A DNA stretch of 64,000 bases. Origin: Hysterium pulicare CBS 123377 (lineage: Eukaryota; Ascomycota; Dothideomycetes; Hysteriales; Hysteriaceae). A model generated the notes under the pieces. That model saw only the letters and a list, made by a program, of their open reading frames with translations, searched no databases and had not been told where the DNA came from. The stretch covers positions 43,374 to 107,373 of the forward strand of contig AJFK01000613.1 in assembly GCA_000467715.1 (NCBI GenBank), read 5' to 3'. How positions within the stretch are numbered: position 1 is the first letter of the stretch; each line of letters opens with the position of its first letter. Both the position numbers and the translations under genes were made by a program. This document shows, one piece after another, positions 21,562 through 33,000 of this stretch.

Positions 21562-23215
21562 CTAGTTGGAATGCATTTTCCTAACCTTCTGCACGCCCTC
21601 ATACAGCGCACGATCCACAGCAGCCGCAACAGTAAGCGTGCCGCCAACGACGGCGCAAAGGCCGACAAGGAACCCGGAGAAGGATCTAGCGCGCGTTTCG
21701 CGGTTGACGACTTTCATCGGGGAGATATCCTATACAATCATCAGTATCATGATCGATTTGAGAGAACGTAGGTTTGTAAGTGCGGAGGAAGATGGTAGTA
21801 AGAGCCTTACATAAGAGAAGAAAACCCCCGGGATCCCACCCCTGGCATGGATTCTCTCTTTATGACCACCCTGCTCATCATTGCCGCCCTGTAAACTCCT
21901 CTTATGACTCGTGACACTATATTGATGCGTTTCGATGCTTCCCTTGTAACTCCCATCAATCGTTGCGCCGAGGACATCGCTGTATTTTGATGGGAGAGGC
22001 GCCGCTTTTTCCCAGCCGAGGGGTAAGTACGCAGTTGAAACCACCTTGATGAAGTACATAAAGTTAAAAGCTTTCTCGGTCGTGGTTTGATCGGTATTAT
22101 CGAGGGGATTAATATGGTGATTCGTCCAGCCTCCAGGTCCAGTTGCGAGGCTAGAGCGGGACGCCATGCGGGAGATTACGTCGTCAGAGAGCTGGGGGCC
22201 GAAGCGGAGGTGGTGGATTGTGTGTGTGAAGGAGTGGTCGGCTTCGTCCTTGAAGTAATTCTCTAGGTCGTGAACGTGGAGATTGCCATTCGAGAAGGAT
22301 TTCCCAGGCGCAACGTGGAAGTTTCCAATGACTTTGTTTACGCGGATCCCGCCTTCTAGACGGCACCCTTCTTTGCGTTGAGCGTCAAGGTGCTCTGCGT
22401 AGTGTTCTCGCTCGCATTGTTCGACTCCTTCGCCGCGGCCGAAGGACCAGGATATTGAAGCGTAGGCATCTCGGACTTCGTCGCAGGTATTGCAGCAGTT
22501 TTCTTTCTGTGCGTTTTGTGGTGCCGGTGCGCCATAGCATTCGCCGCAGTAGCCGGGGTCAAGGTGGACTGCGTCTTGTGGATGTCTATAGATGGAGTTA
22601 GCTTGAATTTGACGAAGCTTATGGACCAGCCATCAGCCTGGTGGAGTAGGGCGAAAAGGACATACAGGTCTAATGCCTTTGACTCAATGGCGTGACTCCC
22701 CTCGTTCACGGGTGCTAATCGCACTTTGTTGACGCCGTGCTGAACTCCCATTTGTATTTCCCCAGACACATCCATGACATCCAATGTCAGCAGCTCGCAG
22801 GGCATCCGCGGGAATGTGATGTTCATGTGGATCTCCATCTTCTCGCCTGTTCAAAGAAGAGTCAGCAAAGATGTTTATGTGCAGCTCATCCCTCTCCATC
22901 ACCTCCCCTCGGAATCATTGAATAGCGGTCGCTGGCTATGCTGAAACGTGACTGTATCTTGTAGCATGTTCTCTCTCTAGCCTTGTTTCCGTCTCCCAAA
23001 GGTTGTGAAAGCATTAACCCACCTCTCCCCTTATCAACAACCAACTCCGGCCTAACAACCACCCTCCTATAATCCGCCCACTCTCCCCATACCAGCCAAA
23101 ATATGATCAGCAAACTCGTTATCGTGACGACACCGCCAGACGTCGTTCTAACCCGCGCATCTTCAACCGTCTTCGTAAAGGCGTCCAACCGTGTGAATCT
23201 TGATTTAGCCGGCAT
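21562..23215 (-). CDS. ERV46: ER-Golgi cargo receptor Erv46 (ERGIC3 family)
   Basis: Part of the Erv41-Erv46 complex that cycles between ER and Golgi in COPII/COPI vesicles and retrieves escaped ER proteins. Four exons on the minus strand, 23215-23023, 22846-22666, 22585-21811 and 21729-21562, splice in frame to 438 residues. The N-terminus SRFTRLDAFTKTVEDARVRT is the ERGIC N-domain. It is followed by a membrane segment (VVTITSLLIIFWLVWGEW) and VRPELVVDKGRGEKMEIHMN. The lumenal region contains the Cys cluster CGECYG...CCNTC. A second membrane segment (FLVGLCAVVGGTLTVAAAVD) lies near the C-terminus, and the short cytosolic tail ends KVRKMHSN. All junctions are GT-AG and match the family. Length is typical for fungi. 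Confidence 0.95.
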
Positions 23216-23804
23216 TGTAGTGGCAAGGCGCGTTAAAGCGAGGAGGAGAATTGATACGCTTCGGATTGATGTCGTAGAAGTGTTGAACGGTGTGGGGATT
23301 CGTTAGTCGGAGGTGAGATGGGAAAAGTTGTAGGGCTGAGGATTGGATGCGCGGCCTCAAACAATGCGAAATGCAGCGGGGGGAATCAGAAAGGGCGAAC
23401 GAAAGGAGTGAAAGGAGCACAATTAGTGCAAAAGGATCCTGATTATCATACAAAGAGGCAGAAATTACGGTGAGAGTGAGAGGCTGTAGAAAGTGTTTAG
23501 TGTTCTCGTAGAGGACAGCTATGCGGATCCGATGTTCGATTAATTCGGACGCCCGGTCTATTTTGTACCTGACTTTACTGCATTTGGTATGGCTACTTCT
23601 TCACCCATGGTGTATCACGTGCGCCGTCTTTCAGTCAGTTTATATACATCTGGATGCTAATCTCTTCAGAATTATACATTTGTTATTATGTTCAAAAATA
23701 AATATCGCACTCCCTCGAAGGTGTGCGTGGGAATCAGGTATCTACCAAAATCCAAAAACGACAAATCAAATGCAAACCTCTCCTAATGCTCAGACTCAAA
23801 ACAC

Positions 23805-26504
23805 CTAATGCGATTTCCTTTGCGCATTCGCAAGCGCGCTGTTCAGTGCTGCGGTGATATCAATATGGAACAGGGGTCTATTCAAACCCTGAACAACAGC
23901 AATCTTTCCGCCATTCTTTTCGTTCCTTCCATAAGCCTTCGATTGACTCAACTGCTTATCCAAGGAATCGACATCGTCCGAAGATACCGGCGTGTGTCGT
24001 CCCTCTTCAATATCCTCTGCACCAATTTCGCCCCGAGCTCTGGCTGCTGCTCGCTGGGACTGTTTGTTCTCACGGAACTCGGCAGCGGCGGCAGCACTGT
24101 TGCTTCCTCCGATTTCCGCCACGCTGAAAATGGGTTTCCATCTGTGGACCTCTGCCCCTTCTGGGGGCTCGGGTGTATAGTAGCCAAAACCAGCGGCGGC
24201 CAGGGAGCGCTTTGTCCAACGGTTGTTGATGCAGCAGAAGTGCCAGTCGACGGTGTCGGGTGCTGCGTATCGATCGAGCTGGTTGCGGACATCAATGAGG
24301 TTTTGAACGGATGTTAGATCCACATTGTTCACAGAAGAAAAATCTAGAATGATGGCTTTGAGGGTAGGACGATGGTCTGTTGGATCAACTTCTTTTCCGC
24401 GACGTGGGCCAGGGTCGTTCCACGGACGATCCTACATGAATGATTAGCCCAAGCTTCCACAAACATTGCAAAGATGTCAGCTTACCCCTGGTTTGCCATA
24501 CGTAGCAGGGTTGGTGCGGCGAGTTTTCTTGAAGATAGTCGCCACCAAGTAGTCCAGGTAATGATTCGCATTGGGGTAGTTGAAGCCCTCGGAGAAACGG
24601 AAGATGAAGATTCCAGGGTAAGGGTCCTCGAGTTCGATTTGCGGATTGGATCCATCGTGATGATCGATGGGGAGGAAGACGTTTCGGACGGAGTCTGGAC
24701 CCTGTTGAGGGGTGGCATTTCGAGTACTGTTGAGCAATCCGCCCTCTTTGCCGCCTTCATTATCGAGTAAATGATCGCCAACCACCGAGTGTACCTTGGC
24801 TCTTCCGAGGAAGCGACCTTTGGCCTTGAAAGCGCGGAACAGGAACAACGCTGCGGAGACACATACAGTGGTATAGATGCCGTTCTCAATAGTGCTGAAG
24901 ATGGTGACGAATACGCCAGCAAAGAAGATGAACACTTCCAGTGGCGAGATTCTCCAAAACTGGTACACAGTATTGGGGGGCGTGATAAGATCACCAACCG
25001 CATGGATGATAACGGCGGCTAGTGCAGCGTTCGGGATGTAGTAGAACATTGCAGGTAGGGCATAAATAGCCAGTAGGACGAGAAGCGCAGTAATAACACC
25101 AGCGAAAGGAGTTCGGACGCCGGCTTTCGACTTGATAGCGGTGCGAGAGAAAGAGCCAGTCGCAGGGTATGCGCCCAGGAAAGGTCCAAGAACATTGGTC
25201 ACACCAATAGCTACCAGTTCCTGCGACGGATCAATGGTGTAGTTGTTGACTCTTCCAAATGATTTTGAAATCGAAATGTGCTCGATCAAGAGGACGATGA
25301 CCGTGGATGGCAATTCAGAAGCAAAAGAGCTGATAATATCGCCTGTGATGTGAGGTACTCGGGCATGCTTGAAACCTGTTTTGGAATTAGCGGACGGCTT
25401 TTTTCCATTTCATTATGGAGCGTACCTCGAGGCACTGTTTTCAAAATGCTGAACTTTGGTGTCTTTCGGTGATGTCTGTTGGCCAGATAACTAATGAGGA
25501 TGTAAAGAAGGATTACGAACGACGTCCTAAGAGTCGCTATAAAGAAGAAAGTCTTCCTCCTGCTAGGATACCTCTTGGCGCAAAGGTTGCAAACGGACCG
25601 GATGAAATATAGTAGGAAGAGAGCTGTAAAGCCGATAGCGGCATCCATATGAGTTCGCCCGAGGTGCTTGAGAATGTTAATGACGACTTTGTAGGTCGCA
25701 TCTCGGGAGTTGACTCCAGTGATGCCCATAAGTGTCACCACCTGGCCTACAGCGATATTGATGGCGGACCCAGTCATGAAAGCGCTAATGGCCGGAAGGG
25801 TAATGAACTCAACTACCCAACCAAGCCGAGCAAGGCCGAGGAATAGTACGATGGAGCCGGCAATAATGGCCAGCGATGAAGCGATGATATCGGCCGGAAC
25901 ACCGTGAACATGCTTAAGAGCTTTTGTAACCACATTGCCAGTGACAGTGGATAGAACAGCAACAGGCTGAAACTATGTCAGATAAAAGACAATAAGGGAG
26001 CGACTGGACAATACATACTCCGATGGTAATGTCCTTGGATGTTGCAAAGAACCAGTAGATCAATACGCCCATGAAGGACGAGTAGAGACCAAACTCAGGC
26101 GATAGATTGGCGAGTTTTGCATAAGCCATACTTTGAGGCACGACAACGGCGCCAACAGTGAGACCTGATTCCCGAGTCAGACAACAAGCTCACAGCTTCG
26201 CATGGCGGCCTTACTAACCTGCAACGAGATCGCCAACGAACCAAACCAAGTTGTATCGAGTGATCCATTGGAGGAAGGGGAAAAGGCGCACAAAGTAGTG
26301 AACTACATCTTTGCCTGACGGTAAAGTCTCTCGGACCCATTCAGCGGAAGTAGGCTCTCGCTCGACGTACGTGTCAGCGCTGGTGACAGAGAAGACAGAC
26401 TCCCCTCGCGTGATGCGGTCCGAGCCGGTTTCGTTCCGGTAATGCAGATTGATACCCAGCACCTTGGCCAAGGCGTGGCCAATCTTTGTGCTGGTCGAAG
26501 CCAT
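23805..26504 (-). CDS. SulP-family sulfate permease with STAS domain
   Basis: Plasma-membrane proton-coupled sulfate uptake, feeding sulfate assimilation. Five exons on the minus strand, 26504-26219, 26164-26019, 25966-25426, 25375-24486 and 24431-23805, join in frame to 829 residues. The SulP signature region PQSMAYAKLANLSPEFGLYS is in exon 2, followed by TIG-PVAVLSTVTGNVV across the exon 2/3 junction. There are about a dozen hydrophobic segments. The C-terminal STAS domain (KAIILDFSSVNNVDLTSVQN) carries an acidic, Ser- and Ala-rich insertion. It resembles Neurospora CYS-14 and Aspergillus SutB; which paralogue is not decidable here. The ATG at 26504 (MASTSTKIGHALAKVLGI) is chosen; an in-frame ATG at 26543 would add 13 residues. 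Confidence 0.95.
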
Positions 26505-28240
26505 GGGGGCGAAAATGGGTAGAGGAATGATCCTCAGAAGCAAGGGGTGAGGACTTTAATCAATCGCACGAGTATTGGAAGACTGCTGCAGAGTATCTGC
26601 AGGTGCTATGGGATCACGAAGGGCCCGGCGACCGGGATATATAAGTATGACAGACAGCAGGGAAGGACTAGTCACCCCGCGGATACGTCGCGTGAATGGA
26701 TTGCTTTTGGGAGAAGAATTGGCAGCCCACAGCTGAATTGAGAGGCGTTTCGGCTGGCCTAGAGGTTGCTGAGCACAAACTGCACAGATCGACTGGAAGC
26801 CACAGAGTCGACAGATCGGGCCTTCACAAGGCAGTCTGCGCTTGGTGTGGATGAGAGATGGGAGGATCAACAAGGTGTCAAACGGCAGGGGGATTGCGTG
26901 ACGGTAAAGGTACAAAGGTGAAGTGCGGACAAGATTTATGTAATTATGTTGGGATCTGATATTTTAAACGAAGTCAGAAGCAGGCATTGACGGCGCAGAA
27001 AGTAGAGAAAGCGCAAACCGGCCCAAGCCAAGCGTGCAGAGTTTGACGAGCGACAGACGGCATTTGTTCAGAGCGCTGGAGCATGGGGGAGACTGCGGTG
27101 GCCTCACACATGGGCGATGGTGTAGCAGCGGAGTCGATAGAACCGCGTGCTTGGGAGGCAGCCCAAAAGCGGGTAGCATCAGGGCTGCTCGGCTGAGGCG
27201 ACAGGGATCAGACGCCTCTAACATGACACGGCCCCTTTCCGCCCAATGACACGGTTGCCGTGGGGGAAAGGAAAATTGCGTGCTTCATGCCCGAGATGTC
27301 GTTTCTCGTAGCCACCAGCGAAGCATCACTATGACACAGCGACACTCTCCTCGTACTTTTCATCGCCTCATCCAAGTTGCTGCACTTCTTTCTTTTCTTT
27401 TCTCAAGCCTCCTCTGCGTGCAACTATCCTCCCTTCTCTTTCTGGCAGTGGAATGGCTTGCTCATTACCTAACGAGGCCGAAATGAGGCTGCGAGCTTTG
27501 ATGGCGTGCTCCTTGGTCTGATGTCGTTAGCAGCGGGGCTCGGAAGGGCCTTCGACGACTCCCATCGGAGTAGTTCAAATGTGAGAACAATAACTGCTTG
27601 TACTGCTCGTGTAGGCGTCACAATCATCTCGCGCCGTGAAAGGTTGTACCTAGGTATGCACCCGCTCTTGCAGGCCACGCGTGGCGCAAACGATCCAACG
27701 AAACCACGGGCATCGCAAAGGAGAGCAGATAGCAGGATTGACTGGTCTCTGTCGTGGAGATAAACGGCCAACATGTGTGATTGTTTGGGTGCCATGTGGC
27801 TGCAGAACAGCTTTTTCAGCGAGTTGCGGAGAAAAGAAGCAATTTTCTCTGCTAACGGCTTCAGATCCGATTAGATATCATGGGTTGAAGCTCTGTCTTG
27901 GCCATGTGAAGTCTTCGCTGAAGCTTTGTGGTCCATCTTCCAAAGCCACACCACCTCCTAACGACTGAACTGTCCTGCCAGCCTTGAAGTAAAGCCGTTT
28001 CAAACTGTTCGACCACAGTTTCATGCAGTCAGTCATGCAAACATCTATGGGGACCATGACTCGATAATCTTATCATATCTAAGATGCTTCGCTATCATTG
28101 GTAGATCTTAGATCTCTGTTAAACGTCACGTGCTACTCCGCAAAGCTTTGACCCCTTCACGAAACCATCTCGTCTCTGTTTCGAAATGGTTAACAAACAT
28201 TCGACACGCGACATCTGCATTCCCGTCCCGCACCACTATC
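26505..28240. other. Intergenic region between sulfate permease and BUB2
   Basis: About 1.7 kb holding two divergent promoters. ORFs here are short and not protein-like. A TCACGTG box lies at about 28126-28132, some 110 bases before the BUB2 ATG. I looked for a clear palindromic sulfur-regulator site near the permease start and could not assign one by eye. Confidence 0.4.
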
Positions 28241-29545
28241 ATGACGAATCTTGACATGCTCCTGTTGAAGGGACCTCCTGCGGGCGACCTTGAGGGCGGC
28301 TTGAATGAATTGAGATACACGATCCTCACGAAAGGCATCCCCGCGAACAGCGAGGGCATGGTACGTTCACATCGTTGAACCCCAATCGACGCGCTGAATC
28401 CTCCGTCTCCCTTCTCAACCACTCTACAAATGTCTCCTCCACTTATCTACGTCATCTTTCCATCTCTTCCACTATCAATGCTCATACTTACCCTTCAATA
28501 CGCCTTTACAGTAAAGACTAACCTTCCGCACAGTCCGAACTCCGCATCTACCTCTGGTTAATCCTCCTCAACGCCCCTCCCCTCCGCACAGACGTCTATC
28601 TCGACCTCGTCCGCCAAGGCGCTTCGCCCGCGCATGCCAAGATCCAAAACGACGCTTTCCGCACCTTTCAAGGTGATCCATTATTCAGACGCCGGGTCAC
28701 GCAGAATAGCATTACGCGTATTCTGAATGCTGTGGCATGGAGGCTGAATGACGCTCATGAGGCGAAGGTGAACGGATGGCAATCACCACCGACGCTAGCA
28801 TCGGGGAGTCCCGAGAGTACACTGCATAGTATTCACTCTTTTACCACAGGGAGGGGGACTGAGGATGGAGGGAATGGAAAGGGAGAGAGGGAAGAGGCGG
28901 AGCAAATAGGATATGTGCAGGGTATGAATGTACTCGCGGGTCCCTTTCTCTACGCTTCCCGAAGCGAAGTCGAAGCCTTTACTGGATTCGAAAGACTCAT
29001 CACGAACGAATGTCCTGGCTACGTCCGCGGCTCAATGGAAGGTGTTCACAAGGGCTTAAAGCTCGTGGATATGGTTTTGGAGATCGTGGATCCGAAACTT
29101 TACTCGCATCTCATGAGCAAAGGATTGCACGCCGAGATATACGCTTTCGCGAGCGTACTCACTATGTGCGCGTGCACACCGCCACTGCCAGAGGTCTTAT
29201 GTCTTTGGGACTTTTTGTTTGCATACGGACCGCATTTGAACATCCTATGTATAGTGGCACAATTGGTCTTGATAAGGGATCAGATTCTGAGCAGTCCAAG
29301 GTAAGTCCTAATCAATCTTCTCGTACGTCCTCGAATGTCTTAAATCTTCAAGGACATCATTTCTGGGAAAGGCATTGCGCAGGTGTCGGAGATGAAGATT
29401 CTCAAAGCTCACATGTTACAGTCCAAACCAAATCCTCCGCTCCTTCCCTCCCCTCCAAGCAAACAAAATCATCCAAGTCGCCACCTCCTTCGCCGCCAAG
29501 ATACCAGAGTCAATATACGCACAGATCATCAGTCACGCGAAATGA
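28241..29545 (+). CDS. BUB2: Bub2/Cdc16-type Rab-GAP (TBC) protein, mitotic exit checkpoint
   Basis: With Byr4/Bfa1 forms the GAP for the Tem1/Spg1 GTPase, holding back mitotic exit or septation until the spindle is placed. Three exons, 28241-28360, 28534-29300 and 29422-29545, give 336 residues. The TBC domain spans most of the protein. It shows RIYLWLILLNAPPL, motif A as IQNDAFR (IxxDxxR), motif B as YVQGMNVLAGPFLY (YxQ), ECPGYVRG, VLTMCACTPPLPEVL and LWDFLFAYGPHLN. The last exon gives PNQILRSFPPLQANKIIQVA and ends IISHAK, as in fungal homologues. A Gly/Ser/Glu-rich insertion of about 40 residues sits before YVQGMN. The ATG at 28241 follows CCACTATC. Confidence 0.92.
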
Positions 29546-30070
29546 ACTTGTATAAAAAGATGAGATCATCCACCATTCATTCTTTCTGTAAGATTTGATA
29601 AAGCGAGATGTCAAAAATGTATACCCCAATGACATGCACGAAAAGAGACCGCTGGTTATCGGTCTTAGGTATTGTTTGTAGCTATAGCATTTGCATATGC
29701 ATTCCGGTTTTTCGAGTTGGATGGGTTTTGGAAATGAGTTCGGGAAGGAGTGATATTGGGTAATTGACTATGGAATTTCATAAGCAAAGAATCCGAAATC
29801 AAAAGACTAGCACGCTTCAAAGAACAAAAAGCATTAAAAATATCTTAGGTATCGATGCAAAGCAGAAAAAACTCATCGCTACGCTAGCAAAGCAAAGCCA
29901 AAAGAAAATCCAAAGCAAGACATATGACTTCGTTATTTCCTTCCAAACTTCCCATCCTATCACATTCACCGTCCTTCCTATCCCTTCCTACGGACCAACC
30001 AACCATCCATCCCCCTTCCAACCTCCCCCTCTCCTCCCATTCTCTTCCCCCTTCCCCACTCACATGCAAC
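29546..30070. other. Convergent intergenic region
   Basis: The 3' regions of BUB2 and the PhoD-like gene meet here. The plus strand of 29.98-30.06 kb is C- and T-rich. Short ORFs are present on both strands but none is convincing. Confidence 0.4.
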
Positions 30071-33000
30071 CTACTTCCAAATCTTCCACCTAACCTTCCG
30101 CTTCGGCACCTCAAAGCTCTCCCGACTCCGACTACTATAACTCCCGTCCTCACTATCATAATCATCGTCATCGCCATCGTATCTCCCGCCCCCCGTATAC
30201 CCTCTCCCGCCCGCACCCCCGCCCGCTGCAGGAGAGCGATGATTGCTAGGTGTATGCGCCAGAACATGTGCGTCGCGCTCGAAGACGTGATCGCCGTGTT
30301 GGTTTAATATACCACCCATACTGCGTCTATGGACTTGTGGTTCCGGTTCCGGTTCTGGATCGCGGTGCCGGTGTTTTTGCTGTGGAGCCGGTGGGGGTTG
30401 AGAATGTCGCGTATGGTGGGACGACGACGAATGGGAGTGATGGGATGTAGAAGGAGGAAGCGGAGGCGGAGACATAACGCCCGAAGTAAGCGGAGCATTC
30501 GGGTCATGGTGTCTTGTTGAATGAGTACGGGATGCAGGAGCCGATGTAGGTATAGAAGAACGGCCGGGGTAGATATCCGCTCCGTCGCCTGCGTAGCTGA
30601 CTCTTTTCTCTTTGCCCTTCCCTGCTACGGGTGCGCCCGCGCCTAGGAGTTTCTCGGCTTTGGATCCGCTCCGAACGGGGGGGTAGTCTGGGACATCTCG
30701 CGTCTTCGGTGAAGGCGGGTAGTCTGTGATTTCCCTTGATCTCGGTCTAGGCGCAGGCGCAGGAGCAACTGGTGCTCCTTTGCCTAGGAGCCTCTCTGCT
30801 TTCGACCCGCTTCTCACGGGCGGATGATCCTGAACTCCATCGGTCGACGTCGTTGTCGTGGGCACGACCACAGGCGCAGGAATCCTCGACGGCATCATCC
30901 TAGGCGAAACGTGGTAATCTCCTTCTCGCTCCGTTTCGCTGCCTTCCTCATCATCGACTTCGCTTCCGGAGTGCGAATATCCATCGTCACCCACCGTTCT
31001 CTTCTTCTTCCCGCCCGCGCCAAAGACACCGCCGAAGATGGAGCCTATGCGGCTCTTTCTTCGTTCTGGTGTCTGCTCGACCTCTGCAGAGGCGGGGAGC
31101 TCGTAATGTAGGGCCGGGACGAGGAGGCGGTAGGGCGTTGTTATGCCCGCGGGATCCTTTTGCGAAACTTCGAGGTTTAAGATGATATCGAGACCATTTT
31201 CGAGATTCACATATCCCGGGTCGCGCTTGGATATTTTGGTGGATGTGAGAGTTGGTCTGCGATGGAAGGGATTCGGTCTTGGAGGATTCGACGGATCGGC
31301 TGATATACTCGTGCGATTTCCCATCGAAAAACTGTCTCGATGACCTGGAGCTGATTGTGCGGAGCCGGGTGGTGGGATGGAGTCTGCGGAGGCGCGACGA
31401 TTCTTGAAGCTGAAGCGGGATAGGGAGTTGCGACGTTTGGCTCCTGTCTCTTCAGCTGAGGCGTAGGCAGGGTTATTGTGGTAGGCCATTGGTGGGCCCC
31501 TTTCTGATCTGGACAGTCTGCGCACGAGATTCCCTGGCGCGTAGTCTGATAGCGTGCGAGTGAGCGCGGGACCTTGTCTACTGGCTGGAGGCGAGGGTGA
31601 ACGAGATGCCGGGGGAGTTGTTCCTGGTCTGTATTCTCGTAAGGAGCACCAGTTCCTTCGGGGGAGGAGGTGCGTATTGTTTCTCTTTTTGCCGTCAACA
31701 TCATGTGTGAAGAGCGGAATCATGTCTTCATCTGTATCAGCATCCAGATGATGGATTTTGTTTCTCTTGTTTATGATGTCCGCCATCATTTCCGGAGGCG
31801 GCGTATTCACTATCGCAGATGAGACAATATTGGGCATATATCTATGATCTTGATCCTTCGGAACGCCGTGTTTCTTGTTCGAGTAAAATTGGCCCACAGC
31901 AGCAAGGTGTACATCACCACCAAGAATGGTTATTCGGACAGACTTTTCAGCAGCTAAGTGCTGTAGCTCTTGTACGAACCAGTTGCGTTCCTCTTTGTGG
32001 TGTTTGGCTGTCCAATGGTCATCTAGATCGTCGAGAATTTCCACTCCGCCGTCAAACTTGTTCACGAAACCACCCAACATTCCGGTACGTCCGAGAGCTT
32101 TGATGGGGTCCATGAGGCGGGATGTGAGTATGTTTTCTAGGAAATTGAGGCGCGGGTAGGCGATCGGCTGTTTAATGTTAGCGTTCAAGTTTAAAAATAA
32201 GACGATTTGATTGCTTACCACTCCGAGCAGGACGATCAAATGCTTTGTCTCGCCTTTGATAATCTCCTTTTCGCAGCGCTCGAATATTAGGTCGTAGGAG
32301 TTCTCGCTAAGGATCTCCTCCCTCTGCCGTTCGGTGCGACAGTCTAAGCCTAAGAATGCGACGTGACGTCCAAGGAACATGAACACGCTGCGGCTGAGCT
32401 GATTGATATATGGCCCTGGGCTAGCTCCCAGTAGCCAAGATGGTTCCGTAAGGGCTGTTTCTTCAGGTACACTTTGATGTTGAAAGAGCATGTAGTACTT
32501 GAACGCTACGGCACCCAGACCTGTGAAAACTGCGGAGCTCATAAAATGGTGCGGATACGATCCAAAGCCCTGTTGTATTGTTTAGCTCTAGCATCAAACA
32601 GCGTATTCGACGAATAACTTACATCGATGATGTCATGGTCATCCCATATGTTGACCATGGGAATCTGAGAATTTGCCATACCAAACAAACCTTGCGAAAA
32701 CCACATCGAGTATCGGTCTAAATAGAAATTCTCCAATTCTTCCTGCAATTCCGCAGAGAATGGGGTTGAATGTTTGTGTACAGCATTCTTGCTGGCAAGC
32801 CACTTTCTGAAGAGTGTTGTCTGTCCCGTAACAGCATCGTTGTAGATTTGATCACCGCCTCCTATCATGACGTGAAAAGGTCGTGTTTGGTGGTTGTTCA
32901 GTACATCTCGCCATAACGGATCTGGGCCACAGAATGAGTTAGGCTCAACACCGTGACTGAATCCGTTGCAGCTATGAAACATCATGTTCATAGTCTCGCC

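Noticed and set aside
23615-23646. TCACGTG with TATATA about 25 bases later
   Set aside because: Resembles the module but lacks a CT leader and lies between two minus-strand genes; probably ordinary promoter sequence.
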